This document shows, piece by piece, positions 36,001-49,175 of a stretch of 64,000 bases of DNA. Origin of the DNA: Setaria digitata (lineage: Eukaryota > Nematoda > Chromadorea > Rhabditida > Setariidae); NCBI GenBank assembly GCA_003640385.1, contig RCAB01000235.1:1-64000 (forward strand). The letters are read 5' to 3'. The notes under the pieces are model-generated. The model did not search any database, was not told where the DNA came from, and was given only the letters and a program-made list of their open reading frames with translations. The stretch's first letter is position 1. Each line of letters starts with the position of its first letter. The translations under genes were made by a program, and so were the position numbers.

Positions 36001-39000
36001 CATTTAAACTTATCGAAAAATGGCTGAGTGATAATAAGAATTTCTTTTAACACATTCTTAAAAATTTATTAAATATCATATATTGTTTTGTTCAAAAAAA
36101 AAAAATTATCAAAAAATTTTTAATCTAAATAAGACAGAAAATTTTCGTAAATCAAAATATAATTAAATACATATATTTTTAAGCAAATTAATAATTAACT
36201 TAACCTGTTTGTTAAGTTTCAATTCTCGTTTCACTTCTTTTCGTATACTGTAATAGTTCGGTATAATAGTTGTTGTATCAACGATAACCAATGAATTTCG
36301 ACGATTTTTTGGCCGATTTGTTGTTGTTGGTTCATATTTTTTATAGTTTTGATTACTGTCCAATGTTACGGATAATTGTGTGTACGGTAGTTCACGGGAG
36401 TTTTTGTCTGCTTGATTTGTAGCCAATAGTAACATAGAATCGGTGGAACGTGATGTTACGGCTGCTGTACGATGTTTTTGCGTTTGAGCTTGCATTTGAA
36501 GCTGAAATTATGCAAAATTAACATAATTATTTAAACTGATTCAATTATTTTATCAAATACTAAAATTTTTCTTATTATTTATTTCTACTAAAAATAACAT
36601 TTTATAAAACTAGTACTGCAGAAGATAACAAAAAACACTAATGTAGACAACTTATCATCATATTAAACTATCATCAACTAAATTATACTTGTTATTTTTC
36701 TCCAGTGCACAACAACAGCAGTCACAAGCAGTTGAAATGAACAGACATGAAATTCATTTTCTTTAATTAACTAAACACAGGTAATTTACTAACTAGTTGA
36801 CTAATTAGTGAGAAATTTCAAACTTCAAGCGCTACCAAACAATTCGACAAGTATGAGAAGTGTGCGATTTTAATGGAGAAGGAAAATTCTCTTGCAATCC
36901 AAATAACAGCAGAGAGATAGTCAAATTGTATTTGTCTCTGTTGTTACATTTTGTTTCTCTTTTCTGTCGAGAGCAGAGGAAAAGAAAAAATGAAATTTGA
37001 AAGAGAAAAAAGAGACGAAAGGAAGAAAAGCAGATAGAGAAAATTATCAACTGATAAGGAATTCGCTCGTAAATGATAAGGAATTCATTTAAATAAATTA
37101 AATTTGTAACAAAGTAACATTGGCCTAGACGGTATTTTGGCTCAAAATTAAATTAACAAACTAATGAAAAAAGCGAGAAAAGAAATTTGATGACAGACTG
37201 AAAAGCCAAAATGATAGCTAGCAAAACCAATGGAAAACATTTCCAGTTAGCAAGAAAAGGGTGCAAATGTAGTCAGTTCTTCCGATTTCCTCACACACAC
37301 ATGCATGTACACACATGCATGTACACACACATACACACATACATGTGCATACACACATGCATGCCCACATACACAGACGTATGCACGCACATACACAGTA
37401 CAGACAGACACGGACGCCTGGCTTCTCATTTATGTAATTGGTTGTTGAATTGTTAGATGAAATTTTTGGAAGGGAACATTTAATAAGAGGAAGATAAAGG
37501 AGGGCGAGATAGCTGATAGCGATGATAGGAAATGGAGCTTTCATAGATGTAATTAGACTGGGAGATGGACTAGACTAGACTAGACCGCACTCCATTCCAG
37601 GAATAAAACATTGCAAAGCCTAATTAACTAATCATCATGTAATTCATTGAAACTAATTCACTACCACAATTTCTCCTTTTTCTCATCCATCTGAAACAGC
37701 GAAATAAGACAGGGATCATTTCAGTTATTGAATTTTAATGAATGCGGAAAGAAAAGGAAATCAAATTGATTTAATTAATATCAAATTAAAATCACGCATT
37801 ATAATGGATGAGAATCAGAAATAAAGCGGCTAATTATGAACTGATTATTAAACACTGTGATTTATAGGGATAATTATTGTTTTATATAATAATTAATGTA
37901 ATTTAAATAATAGTAAATTTTCCCTTCCTTTTTTTTCATCAAATTTTCACTATGTGCTTCTTGTTTTTTTTTCCACACAATCGTTAATTATAGAAATATT
38001 AGCTTCATTTTAAATTTCAATCATCTTCATGGAATATATTGAGTGAAATTAAATTTAATTAATTGATTATAAGAAATAAAACAAGAATTCCACTACTAAT
38101 ATGTGCTAAATTCATGAAATTACGAGAAAATAAGCATTAATTGTAAATTTCGCAAATGAAAAAATTCGACATAAAAGGAATAGTAGCAAATTTGTTATTA
38201 TTTTGTATAATAATTCTGCGAATAATTTAATTTTAATTTAAATTAGAAATATAATCGGCAAAAGAAAAGAAAAACAAAAAAAAAGTGATCAAAATGTAAC
38301 ATTTCTATAATGGATGAAAAAAAAAAATAGAATGAACTCGTTTTTTTCCCGTTAATTAATGCTTCTGTTTTTTTTCTTTCTTTTCTGAAAATGAAAAATA
38401 AAATAAATACAGACACACAAATATACGTGTGGTGAGAGACGTAAATAGCTTCCTGACTACCATAATGCTAGTTGTACTAGTGCCAAGCTTAGACTTCCTA
38501 GACTCATTTTACTATTTTCTGAATGCTTCATCTCATTTTATTGTTAAATACTATTTTGATTAAAACTGATTTTGTGCTACCATTGAACATTTTATAAATT
38601 ACATTTCATTTTTTTCCTTTTTCTTTTCCACATTTGCTCGTTCATTCTAACAAATTTTCTAATCATTGAATGTATGGAAGGATAGGAATGAATGCTAACG
38701 AGGAAAAATATGCTAAAAAATGAAGGAGAAAAAAAAAAAGAAAAAGTAAAAAAGTTTAAAAAAAAAGGAAAATAAATTGATGGATGAAAGAAAATTCGAT
38801 AAATTGAGCAAAAATGTCTTTTTTTTTCCAGTTTAGAAATGACGACATTATTGGTTTCGTCAAATTTAATTATATTTTGCTAAATTAAAATTTAAAAAAA
38901 AAAAAAAAAAGAAAAAAGGAAAGAAAAACAAAGTGGAAGAAAAAACAGGCATCATTGATTTCAATTCCTCAATAGATTTTTTTTTTTGCATCCTTTATTT

Positions 39001-40089
39001 ATTCAAACTTTTTAAGTTTATTTTAATTAGTTTACTTTAGTTAAGAGTCTTTTTTGAGTTATTTGAATTAGTTAGTTTACGTTAATCTTTAACTACTTAT
39101 TTTTTAAGGTTTATTTTAATCGAAATTTTCACTTTTCGAGTTTTGAGTTTTAATTTTTTTTAATGAAATTAAACATTATGCCGGTAGGAAATTTCTTCAA
39201 ATATCTAAAATACTAAAGAAATAAATGAAGTAAAGATCCTTTTAATGAGTTATTCATTTTTTTGCCCTTACCGCTCATTAACTGAGCAATACAATTTTCA
39301 TTTGTATAATTAGATTTTTTCTTATCAAAATTTCACGAACAAAAATATTCCAAAGAAATATTTCAGAAATTTCAGAAGCACATTCGGCTTCCTCTTTTTT
39401 TTTTCTCCTTTTGCTGTTTTAATGAATGAATAATTATGGATAGCTAATTTTGTCTGGGCTCAATTCTCATTTTAGCATAAATGTTCCAACCGATCCAAAG
39501 CCGAAAAATTATACAAATTTTTTTTAACCTAGTGTTGTAAAAAGAAGAGAAAATTATTCAAAATAATTCAAGTTATAATATATATATATAATTTATTTGT
39601 TTATTTCTTCTTCTATGTTAGAGGGAAAAATTTTACCATTCACTGAGATGAAATAAGTCAGTTTGAGTGAATATACAACTTAATGAATTAAATTGATTTT
39701 AATTTTGATGTCATTTAAAAGCTATGCCTCAGAATACAAAGGATTTGAGAAGTTTGAAAAAAGAAAAAAGCGGAAGACAGAAATAAACATCATATCAAAA
39801 TGATAACGATATCATCATTCCTGATGATCATTCATGGCTGCCTTAATGAACGCAATGGTATCTGAAAAAAACAAAAAAAAAAAAGCTTCTCCGCCGAAAA
39901 ATGCCAAACCTGTTGTGCTGCCTTCTTGGACCAATTCCATCCAGCCGTAAAAACTGATTGCTTCTTTGTTTGCACCGTTGTTAATGGATGATGCCGAAAA
40001 ATCGGTGGCGCATCGGAAGCCACAAATAAATGATTGCAAACACTTGCTGGTGGTTGATGTGATATGGGTGATGTCAAGGAAGCACCCAT
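30039..40089 (-). CDS. cdka-1: CDK5 activator (p35 family)
   Basis: Regulatory subunit that activates the neuronal kinase CDK5. Six exons (40089-39910, 36501-36205, 32753-32543, 31892-31723, 31539-31342, 30173-30039) join in phase to 396 residues. The N-terminus is MGAS, with Gly2 as a likely myristoylation site, and residues near 41-55 ([16 protein letters not shown]) match the family's KKHSVF..LNWK motif. A long Ser/Thr/Asn-rich middle precedes the cyclin-like activation domain from about residue 230: [19 protein letters not shown]-type [48 protein letters not shown] and [10 protein letters not shown]. Introns of 3.4 and 3.5 kb are the longest in the window. No acceptor lies just before the ATG, although the upstream 35 nt are almost pure pyrimidine. 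Confidence 0.92.
30329..30447. repeat. Tandem duplication, period about 70 bp, in a cdka-1 intron
   Basis: The motif CCAATTATGAAxAGCATAATTATAAAAT occurs at about 30346 and 30416, each preceded by AACAAAAxTTT. It lies in the last intron. Confidence 0.65.
37291..37415. repeat. CA/CATG microsatellite in cdka-1 intron 1
   Basis: About 125 bases of ACACAC, CATGCATG and CATACA units. The reading frames over it are artefacts. Confidence 0.85.
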
Positions 40090-40485
40090 TTTAGAGGTGG
40101 TAAAGGATTGAAGAGGAGGGAAAGGAGAGGGGAATTAATTAATTTGAATAAAGACTGGGAGAAAAATACAGAAGCAGTAAAAGATATGAAATGAATTAGT
40201 CAAATTTTGTAATGAGTAATAATTTTTTGGTGAAATTTAGAGAAGAAAAAGAAATTTTAATTTGGACATTTTCAAAACTAAATTATTTCAGATGAAATAG
40301 AAGACAAATCACAATGCTTTTCTTTCTTTCAGTATTTTTTAATGGAAAAACTTTCCATCCAGCATGATAATTTTTAGTTGTTAAAAATTATCACAGAATA
40401 CAAATAGCAGTAGCAGTTTCACTTATTAATTTTATAATTAATAAAGGATGCGATGATGATGAATTCATCGATATGTTAAATTAGT

Positions 40486-41438
40486 TTATGATTTGGTTAG
40501 GGTCAAAAAAATATCGCAAAGATTTTTTTGAGCCAGAATATATTTTTCAGCAATATGTATTACAATTAATGTCGAACGAAGTATGCTTGCACGAAAATTC
40601 ATAAACCTGAAATTAAAATAACGAAATTTTAAAATTAAAAAGAAAAACAGCAGTCCAGGATGAAATTTCGCCATTTCGTCAATATCGGAAACGAAAAACA
40701 AAAAAAAAAAAAAAAATTTATAAAAAATTATAATCTGAAATTAAGCTTGCCCTACTCTTACATTAACAATATAAATTACAGTCCAACAATAAGCATACAA
40801 AAAAACCATAAAATTTATCGGAAAGTTTAAAAAAAACTTTTTTAAAAAATTTACAAAATTGCAAATTATTTTTTAATGGTATGGGCGAATATGATGATAG
40901 AAATAATGGTATTATTTGAACATTATTGAATGAAATAAGTAAAGAAAGGAAATATTTATCAAAATAATGCTTTGGTTTGAAATTTAAATTTATAATTTGG
41001 ACAGTATAATTTTCTTTAAAAAAAAGCTTACCTTTGAAATTTGGTTTGGTATATAACTGGAAAAGAAATAATTTTTTTCTCATTTTTGACGTTTGATTTT
41101 TTTGCGATTTCCGATCATTTTAGCTTGCATAGCTCCAAAATTTTTTTTTTTTTTCAATTTTAAATAATAAGTTCTTAGTTTAAGACGATTTTTAAATTTA
41201 AGACAATGAATTTTTAAAATTCCAATTTGAAGCATTAAGTATGGCTTTATCATTCGGAATAAAAATATTACATGCTATTAATAAGCTGCTATATGCACAT
41301 AAGTTTATGATAAAAATTATCACTTGTATGCATGGTAAATTTCTGAGTGAAGATGATACCAAATAGAAATCTCGCAATGAATTTCCATAAAATATATAGT
41401 ATACCTTTAATGTTATCACTGCATCATTGTTATCATAC
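40486..41438 (-). pseudogene. Small broken or unresolved gene upstream of cdka-1, weakly crystallin-like
   Basis: Four coding-like pieces lie in order on the minus strand: 41438-41403 (MYDNNDAVITLK, bounded by a GTATAC donor), 41053-41029 (LYTKPNFK, with TTTCCAG acceptor and GTAAGC donor), about 40691-40637 (VSDIDEMAKFHPGLL) and 40609-40486 (FMNFRASILRS..., after an ATTTCAG acceptor). Phases fit throughout only if the third piece starts right after TTTTTCG at 40692, where an AG acceptor would be expected but CG is present. The order of motifs is loosely like a beta/gamma-crystallin Greek key, but the spacing is short. It may be a pseudogene, a sequencing error next to a 17-base poly-A, or chance. 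It ends about 400 nt upstream of cdka-1 on the same strand. Confidence 0.3.
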
Positions 41439-41909
41439 ATTTTTGTCACAGATTCTAATGACTGGGAAAAAATTGAAAAATTAACAACATTATTAAGCCT
41501 AAAACTTTTAAATTGTCAATTCGACTAACTTCATGCAAAAACGAGCGTCAAAATAATGCAAGTAGAAAATTCCATTTTGTTAAATATTTTAGGTAAAAAA
41601 TTTGAACACTGATTAATTAGGATAATTTTAAGTCAAAAAGGCAAGGAAAAAGGAGAGAGAAAAGAAAAGTAATTAGAAAAGCCACTTGACAACAATTTAA
41701 TAAATGAACGGAAGAATTTCTTTTATTAATGAAACAAAAAAATAGGAATAAAAGATATTTATCGATTGTAATATTATTAGAATTTTGCATAACTGATCAG
41801 TTATCATCAATCATCATTAAATAACGGAAGTTTCGGAATTTCGAAAATTAAACTAGTTAAATGGTTGTCTCAAATCTCAATTTTAGTACATAATATTGAT
41901 TATTTCACA

Positions 41910-42136
41910 ATAATTAATGATAATAATAATGACAATGACAATAATATTAATAATACAAACCGTAATAATAATAGTAATAGTATTAATAATAATAACAGTA
42001 ATAATAACAATAGTAATAGTAATAATAATAACAGCAATAATAATAATAGTAATAATAATAATAATAGTGATAATAATAATAATAGCAATAATAATAATAA
42101 TAATAATAGTANNNNNNNNNNNNNNNNNNNNNNNNN

Positions 42137-42174
<38 letters not shown>

Positions 42175-42235
42175 TAATAAAATAATAATAATAATAATAA
42201 TGAAAATAATAATAATAATAACAATAATAATATTT
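41910..42235. repeat. AAT microsatellite with assembly gap
   Basis: More than 300 bases of AAT units with AAC and AGT variants, interrupted by 25 N at 42112-42136. The reported copy number is therefore unknown. Long Asn- or Ile/Leu-only frames here are artefacts. Confidence 0.95.
42112..42136. other. Assembly gap (25 N)
   Basis: A run of 25 undetermined bases joins two AAT-repeat contig ends; the true distance is unknown. Confidence 0.98.
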
Positions 42236-43574
42236 TCTTTCTCCTCTTCCTCCGGTGGTGCTTTATCAATCGTCTCATTTCAATTTCCAATTTCTTCTCA
42301 TTTTTTTTCTTCAGGACAAAATATGTCATTCGATTTATTTAATTTGAATATGCTTCAGAAATATGTATTTTTATGTAATTGAACAAATTCTGCGATAAAA
42401 TTTATTGCTTGTTACAGTGTTCAATGTTATCAGTAACAGTGATAATGCTATTGTTATTAATACAGTAGCCATATTAATGAATCAATTATGATGATTTGAT
42501 AAATAAAAATAAAAGAAAATATTCAATTATTTATTTAGAGAAAAAAATAGATATGAGAAGGAAGAAGTATATAAAATATTTGTTTTCTTAAACTGTTTGT
42601 ACAAAATTCATAAAAAAATATTATTTCAAAAGAACAAAATGAATAGAGCAGTAGCCAAAATGTTACTTTCAAAAACGTTATATAAAATTTGCTTAAAATG
42701 AGTGAAATGAATTATTTTATTTTAAGAAATTTAAATAATTGTTAGATAAAACATGTTGAAGGGCGGAGAAAATATCAGAATAAGTAATAAATGAGTAAAT
42801 TAATTAATTAATCAATTACATGAGTTAAAAAGTAAATGACTGTATAGGTAAAAAATTAATAAATAAATGAAAAAATCAACAGAAGAAATAAGTAAGTACT
42901 GAAATGAGTAAACAAATAAATAATATAATTAATTAATCAAATAAATAAATATATAATTAAGACGGATGAAACGATTACCGTCAATATGATAGCAACCACT
43001 CATATCATTCCAAGATGAGACGAAAATTGATGGATAGATAAATGGATGGATGATGTTTGTGAGCAATTGTTGGCTTTGGACCTTCTCTATTGGGAGATCT
43101 AGAGCCTAGTAAGGCCAAGAGAGGAGGATGAATCATTATTTTTCACATATAACTCCCATCCAAATGGGCCAAGCAAAAAGAATAATGAGTTGTGGATGAA
43201 ATTAGTTAGAAAGGCGATTTTGGTAATGGTTTCTTCGTCAAAATCTCACATTTATCGTTTTTCAACTCTTTTTTCTGAGAATTTAATTTTTTTCTTCCTT
43301 TTTATTAACATTTCCTAAATATTTCATACAAAAAAAAAGAGAAATGAAAAAGAAACCAAAAAGCAAAAGGAGGAAAAAGAAAAGAGAAAAGGATAAAAAT
43401 AACTTAAAACTATGTTTTTTTTTCCCTTTTTTTTCCTGCCTAAAAGAAATTTTGCTCAATTTTGAATAAATGATTTCCATAAATTGTATAGGTTTCTGTT
43501 ACAACTGAAATATCATGCATTATTTTTCACTAATGAAAATTGAGAATAGTAATAACTAATATAATAAAAACAAC

Positions 43575-43586
43575 AGCAACAACAAC

Positions 43587-43642
<56 letters not shown>

Positions 43643-43645
43643 TAA
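43575..43645. repeat. AAT trinucleotide repeat
   Basis: A nearly pure run of about 18 AAT units, flanked by CAACAACAA on both sides. Confidence 0.9.
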
Positions 43646-44099
43646 AACAACAACAATAGTAATAAATAATAAATATTTTAAACATTTCACTTCGATAAAA
43701 ATTTCCTTACATAATATACAAGAACGTTTAAAAATAATGTATTTATATACGTATGTTAAGGGCATCAAAAAAAAAATTAAACGGAACGATTCTAATTCAT
43801 GAAATTGATCGAGATTTTGATAAAACTTACGCCAGAAATGATGAATGAAATTCATTCGTGATTATGATTATATTATGCATTTAGTTATTTACGTAATACA
43901 TTATTTCTCCATTTTTCTTTGTCACTTCAAAGCATTCGTATCGATGAATTTCTTGAAATCAATGAGGCTTGACATGCTCAACAAAATGTTTTATTCGGGA
44001 TATTAAAATGATGAAATATTTTTTCATTTTATTCATCTAGACACTGTAAAATGACGAGAAAACAGCTTGAGAGTAGTAATGAATTAAATTCGTTAAATA

Positions 44100-45310
44100 A
44101 TTACACGAATGAGTAAATGAACCAAAAATGAAAAGAAAGCAACTAATAATAAAAAAAATTCATGCAACAAATACAAATAATTAAATATAAATAAATGTTA
44201 ATTGATGCAAAAGATAAATGATATGAATACAATAAATAAATTTAAGTGATAAATAAACTCGAATGGAAAATAAATGTGAGAAAAATAATTAATAAACAGA
44301 TATAAATTGCAAACAATTAGAAGTGATGGATAAATATAAGTAATGGATAAATATAAACACAAACAATAAAAATATAGAAAATTAATAAGTATAAATAATA
44401 AATAATCAAAATAATAAAAAACATAAATAATAAACAAATACAAATAATACATGAGCATAAGTAATAAGTAGCGCAAAATATAGGCAAATGTAAATAATAA
44501 ATAAGCGTAAATTGTAGCTGGATATAAATAATAAATGAAATGTAAGTATAAACTCCAAGTAAACACGAGCAATAAATAAATACGAACAATAAATAATTAT
44601 AAGTTGTAAATAACGTAAACGATAAGGAAATAAACATAACGAGCAAATATAAATAATAAATAAATATAAATATTAAATAAACACAAGTAACAAATAAATA
44701 TAAGTGTGCATAAATGGATGGACATAAATAAATATAAATATAATAAATAAATAAATATTGGCAAAGAAATATAAATAAATAAATTTATATATATATATAA
44801 ATTTATAAAATATAATTTAAATATATATATATATATATATAATAACATATAATAATATTTATATATATATAATATATAAATATTTTTTTATTATTTTTCA
44901 TTTATATATAATCATATATATAGATAGATGAATAGGAGAAAGTAGTTGCAAATAAATAGGGATTAATGAATTAATTTATAGAAAATAGGTATAAATAAAT
45001 AAAAATTAGAAAGTGAATATAAATAAACGAATATGCGTACATAAACAAACAAAGACAAAGACAACAAAAAATTAATAAATAAATGTCGAAAACTAAACAA
45101 ATAACATGCAGAAATAATAATTACGCATAAATAAATATCAAAAATTGAATATAAATAACAAATTAATGTGGACAAAAATGAAGCAGGTAAAAAATAGGTA
45201 GTAATAAGTGAGTAAATGAAATTAAGTAAAAAAAGGCAGGTAGAAACAAACAAATAGTAATATTCAGTGATAATAATAATTATGCATAAATAAATATACA
45301 AAAATAATTA
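44100..45310. repeat. Degenerate AAATA-rich low-complexity block
   Basis: About 1.2 kb of loosely repeated AAATAAATATAAATAATAA-like units on the plus strand with strong strand asymmetry (T mostly as single bases between A runs). An AT dinucleotide core lies at 44785-44870. The long Tyr/Leu/Ile-rich minus-strand frames are its translation, not genes. Confidence 0.8.
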
Positions 45311-45975
45311 TAGATAAAAAATTAATAACATGTAATAATGATGAATAACAATGAAATCAAAGAGAAGGTTTGGAAGTAAAGCATTAAGTACCAAAGAAAG
45401 AAAAAGGAAGAAAAAAAACATTTTGCGAATTTTCAAGATGACATCAAGCAGTGGCCAAAATAGCACTTTACAATTATCTGTGCTATGGGTCCAATGATGG
45501 CTTCTAGGCTGAGGATATTTCAAAATTATCCACAAAATGACAAAATTGGTGGGGGAGAGGAGGGACGGCTGGGCATGCAAAAGAGAAAGAGAAAGAAAGA
45601 TGAAGGAAGGAGGAAGAAGTTTAAATGCTGTAAGAAGGGAGTTCATTTTCGAGATCGAACAATTCACAAACTTATCATCTTCCATGCCTTCTTTATCCTC
45701 TAAAGCTCATTCAATCTAACTCTGGCTTTCCTTTTACTGCAAATGCAATCTAGCTAGACCGAATGAAATGTCTGATTGTCACCATTTTGACTAGGAAAGC
45801 ATTCTTGTTTATAAGCTATAACTAGTAGTGCTTCGCAAGAAATAGACCTATAAGTAAGTCTCTTCTCTGTTATTTGATAAAGAAGCAAAACAGAACGACG
45901 ACATACTACTTGATTTATTCCGCCTTATATTATTTTTTTTGTTTTTCTTTTTGCATCACTTTTTTTTTTTTAACT

Positions 45976-46415
45976 TTTATTCTTCAAAATTCCAGAAAAG
46001 AAGAACGTCTAATTCCACGTGACACACGTGACAATGTGCCATTTTGTAAATGTTAACCATTGCATTTTGTTAATGCGTAAATTGAATTACCATGGAAAAT
46101 AATTTAATAGAAAACATTCGTGCAGCAGAATTTCTTTATTTTTCATTTTTTTTTTTTTTTTTTTTTGACATATTACTCTATATCAATCAATCATACATAA
46201 TTTTAAGAAGTATTTAAAAAAAAAAAAATATTTTTTCAGTTTTGTTCTTCATGATCAAAGAAAAACCGACGTGTTTTTCGACGTAATATACGTAATATAT
46301 CATTTTTTAAATACATAGGTTAAAGTAACAATAATAGGAAAATCTTGTATCGCAGGATTTCTTCATTTTTGTTATCATATCAGTTCATAACAATCAATCA
46401 AGTGATTTTAAGTGC
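45976..46415. repeat. Tandem duplication, period about 264 bp
   Basis: Copy 1 (45976-46210) and copy 2 (46240-46415) share TTxTTCTTCA, AGAAxAAxxxACGT, ACGTxAxAxACGTxA, CATTTTxTAAAT, GCAGxATTTCTTxATTTTT, CAATCAATCA and ATTTTAAG in order. Each copy contains a short reading frame closing at a comparable stop (46054-46056 and 46321-46323). Confidence 0.6.
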
Positions 46416-47330
46416 AAAAAATACTGTAAGGTATAAATAATTGTTTTAGAGATTTTCAGAAAATTGTCAAAAATTTGCTGTCTTTCTTTGATGCTCTATT
46501 TTCCTTTTTACCATTTCCATTTTAATGAGTACTCATTTGATGAATTTTATTTAAAATCAATTTTTTTTCCTAAATTGTAAAATTTCATTTTTGGTATTCG
46601 TGCAATATATTTTTACTATAAACATTATGTACGAGAATAATTGCCTTTTTTGTCTTTTTTTTCCTTAATTAAGAAGATTTCAAATTCTCTTCTTTGACAC
46701 ACTGTTTATTTTTTTTTCCTCGATACTGAAGTTCAACTCTTAAATAAATGCAATTCAAGGGAAAAATATTTGTAAAAATAAACTTTTGAAAAAAATTTTG
46801 GAACTTCTCATTAATTAAAAAGTGGAAAGTTACAGATCGAATTTAAATTACTATGCAATTTCAAACATCACTGGCGCAAAAAAAAATGTTTTTCAATCTG
46901 ATGCAGTAATGAATTAGTAAACTTTCTAGTGAAAATTAAAAAAAACTTAACCAAGTTAAAAAAGGAAAATAATACTAGGAGTGCAATTTAAAAAAAGCAT
47001 TCTTTAATTAAATTAAGGCATCAGTAGAGTATTTTGCTTATTACTTACTTTTTAAAGCAGAAAAAAGAAAAAATGAGGAAGAAAGTTGAAAACAAAACAA
47101 AAAAAAAGTAAAGAATGGAAAACGGACATTTTTCGTTTTAAATGATAGCATTGATTTCCCGAGGGGATAAATAGAAGAAACAAAATGATAGGATCGAAGC
47201 ATTGATAAGTTTTAGTTTGGTTTTCTTTTCATTTGTTCCATTATATTGAAATATTTTCGTCATTTGCCATTTAACAAATATAAAAAATAAAAATGAGAAA
47301 AAGGAAATTAGAAATGAATCAACGCTAATT

Positions 47331-47592
47331 TGAAATAATTAAAAATAATGCAATACTCAAAAATTTCATTGATTTCGAAATTGTTAAATTTAAAGGCAAA
47401 AAAAAGTGGAATTTTGAACGTGCTCATTTCAAAAATTTTTACCACATAACATAAAAAAAATTTTGGAAATAATTAAAAATATTACAATATTCAAAAATTT
47501 CAATGACTTCAAAATTGCCAAATTTGCAGATGCAAAAAAATAATAAAATTTTGAAATAAACGCATTCATTCCAAAAATTACAACACATTACA
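47331..47592. repeat. Tandem duplication, period about 134 bp
   Basis: Copies starting GAAATAATTAAAAATA at 47332 and 47466 share TCAAAAATTTCAxTGA, AAATTTxxAGxxGCAAAAAAA, AATTTTGAA and CATTxCAAAAATT. Noncoding. Confidence 0.7.
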
Positions 47593-49025
47593 AATGATTT
47601 CGGCAGGATAAAACTTAGACCAATTGAATATGGAATGTTACATTTCTGACAAAATATTTTATTAATTAAAATTAAAATCTTTTCCCGTCATGTAAGCTTA
47701 CTGAACAATGATAATTATTTTCAATACAACAGCATTCTTCAGCAGTAGTATTTTTGGGACAAGAAAAAAAATTTAAATTTTTTGAATTTTCGAAGGTTCA
47801 ACTACTAAAGTTTAGAAATTTTTATGTAATTGGGAGAGGTAGTGAAGGGAAACAAAAAAATGATTTTAGTTGGCTTAACTACTATTATAAATCTAAGTAG
47901 TCTAAGCTTAATTTTTATCGGTTTTATTTTTTTCCTCGGTTTTAATCGGTGAACAGGTAAGGGTTAAAATTTGAAAAATTTTACATTAAATGTAAAATAG
48001 AGAAAAAAGTGAAGTATAATTTAGCTTAAATAGTAATAAAAAGAAAAGAACTGGAATAAAATTTTTTTAATTGTTGTCAATGAATTACTAATTAAAATTT
48101 ATAAATTTTGCACATAAAACGTTTGTTCAATGAACATAATTTATTTATTAGTTTTAAGTGAAAAAAAAGTAAATGGTACCAAATAGAACTATTATATTAA
48201 ATTTTAGTAGTGAGTACGAAAAATATCCAGAAATTACTTTAATTTAAATGATTGCCGAGAATAAACCATCTGATAAATAGAAGAATCCACTGAAACTTAT
48301 CAACTGTAATGATTCTACGCTTTGCATTAACAGTAATCTTTTATTATCACGTTTAGTCAATGATCAGTCTTTTCTCAATATCAGCTTCGCCTCAAAAAGT
48401 CTTCATTACTTTTCATTTATGCGGTAGTTCCATTGAAACTTCAGTGATAACTTCCAAATTTTCAGATGAGCAACATATATCGTTAAATGATAATTTTAAG
48501 CGAAAATTTGTTGCAATCAGAAATGTTTTTTGTGCTGACAACAACACCTTCCAGCAATAATGCAAATAAAAAATTACTGATTTCATTCAATTTCCACAAA
48601 AATCAAAGATTGAATTGAGCACTGATTTCTTCATAAACATTAATGCTACATAAAATGCATACAGTTTTGATTTCAGTATGCTTATGCTGCAATTTTCTTT
48701 TTCATTCTGTGATCATATCACTGTTTTTATAAGTGAGATGATTTTACTTTATTTCTTTGATCAGAGCACACCGCTGATTATAAGTCAGAGTTTTAATTTT
48801 TTTTCTTTCTGACCTTAATGCCATGGGTTGGAAATGTTTCTGAGAGTATTTATTCTCCATAAAAACGAATTTTTGTAAATTACAAAGTTTGCATTTTCTA
48901 AGTAAAAACGAAAAACTTTTTGTTTCTAACGAGAAATTTTTTTTTATAAAACTCATTTGCTCACATAATTTATGCATTTACACTTATTTCCAAAATTCTA
49001 CTCATTTATAAAATCTTATTTTTAT

Positions 49026-49175
49026 CTATATATATATATATATATATAGATACAAAAATTCCTACACATATATATAAAAAAAAATTTATATATATATATA
49101 TATATATATTTTTATATATATATAGATTTTTTTTTCATATATATATATATATATATATGGAGGAATTTTTGTCTA
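49026..49175. repeat. AT-rich fold-back element with inverted arms
   Basis: The arms AGATACAAAAATTCCTAC (from 49048) and its near inverse complement GGAGGAATTTTTGTCT (to 49174) flank about 75 bp of TA dinucleotides with A8 and T8 blocks. The 12-nt core ACAAAAATTCCT pairs perfectly. It resembles a small fold-back or MITE-like insertion; no transposase is present. Confidence 0.5.

Noticed and set aside
41865..42329. Asn-rich and Ile/Leu-rich frames
   Set aside because: They follow the AAT repeat and run through the 25 N gap; no unique sequence supports a gene.
44198..45301. Several Tyr/Leu/Ile-rich minus-strand frames over 100 codons
   Set aside because: Translation of the AAATA low-complexity block; frames overlap each other and lack splice or family signals.
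45308..45719. Overlapping frames of 60-125 codons on both strands
   Set aside because: Composition is mixed and no motif is recognisable; neither strand shows consistent exon boundaries.
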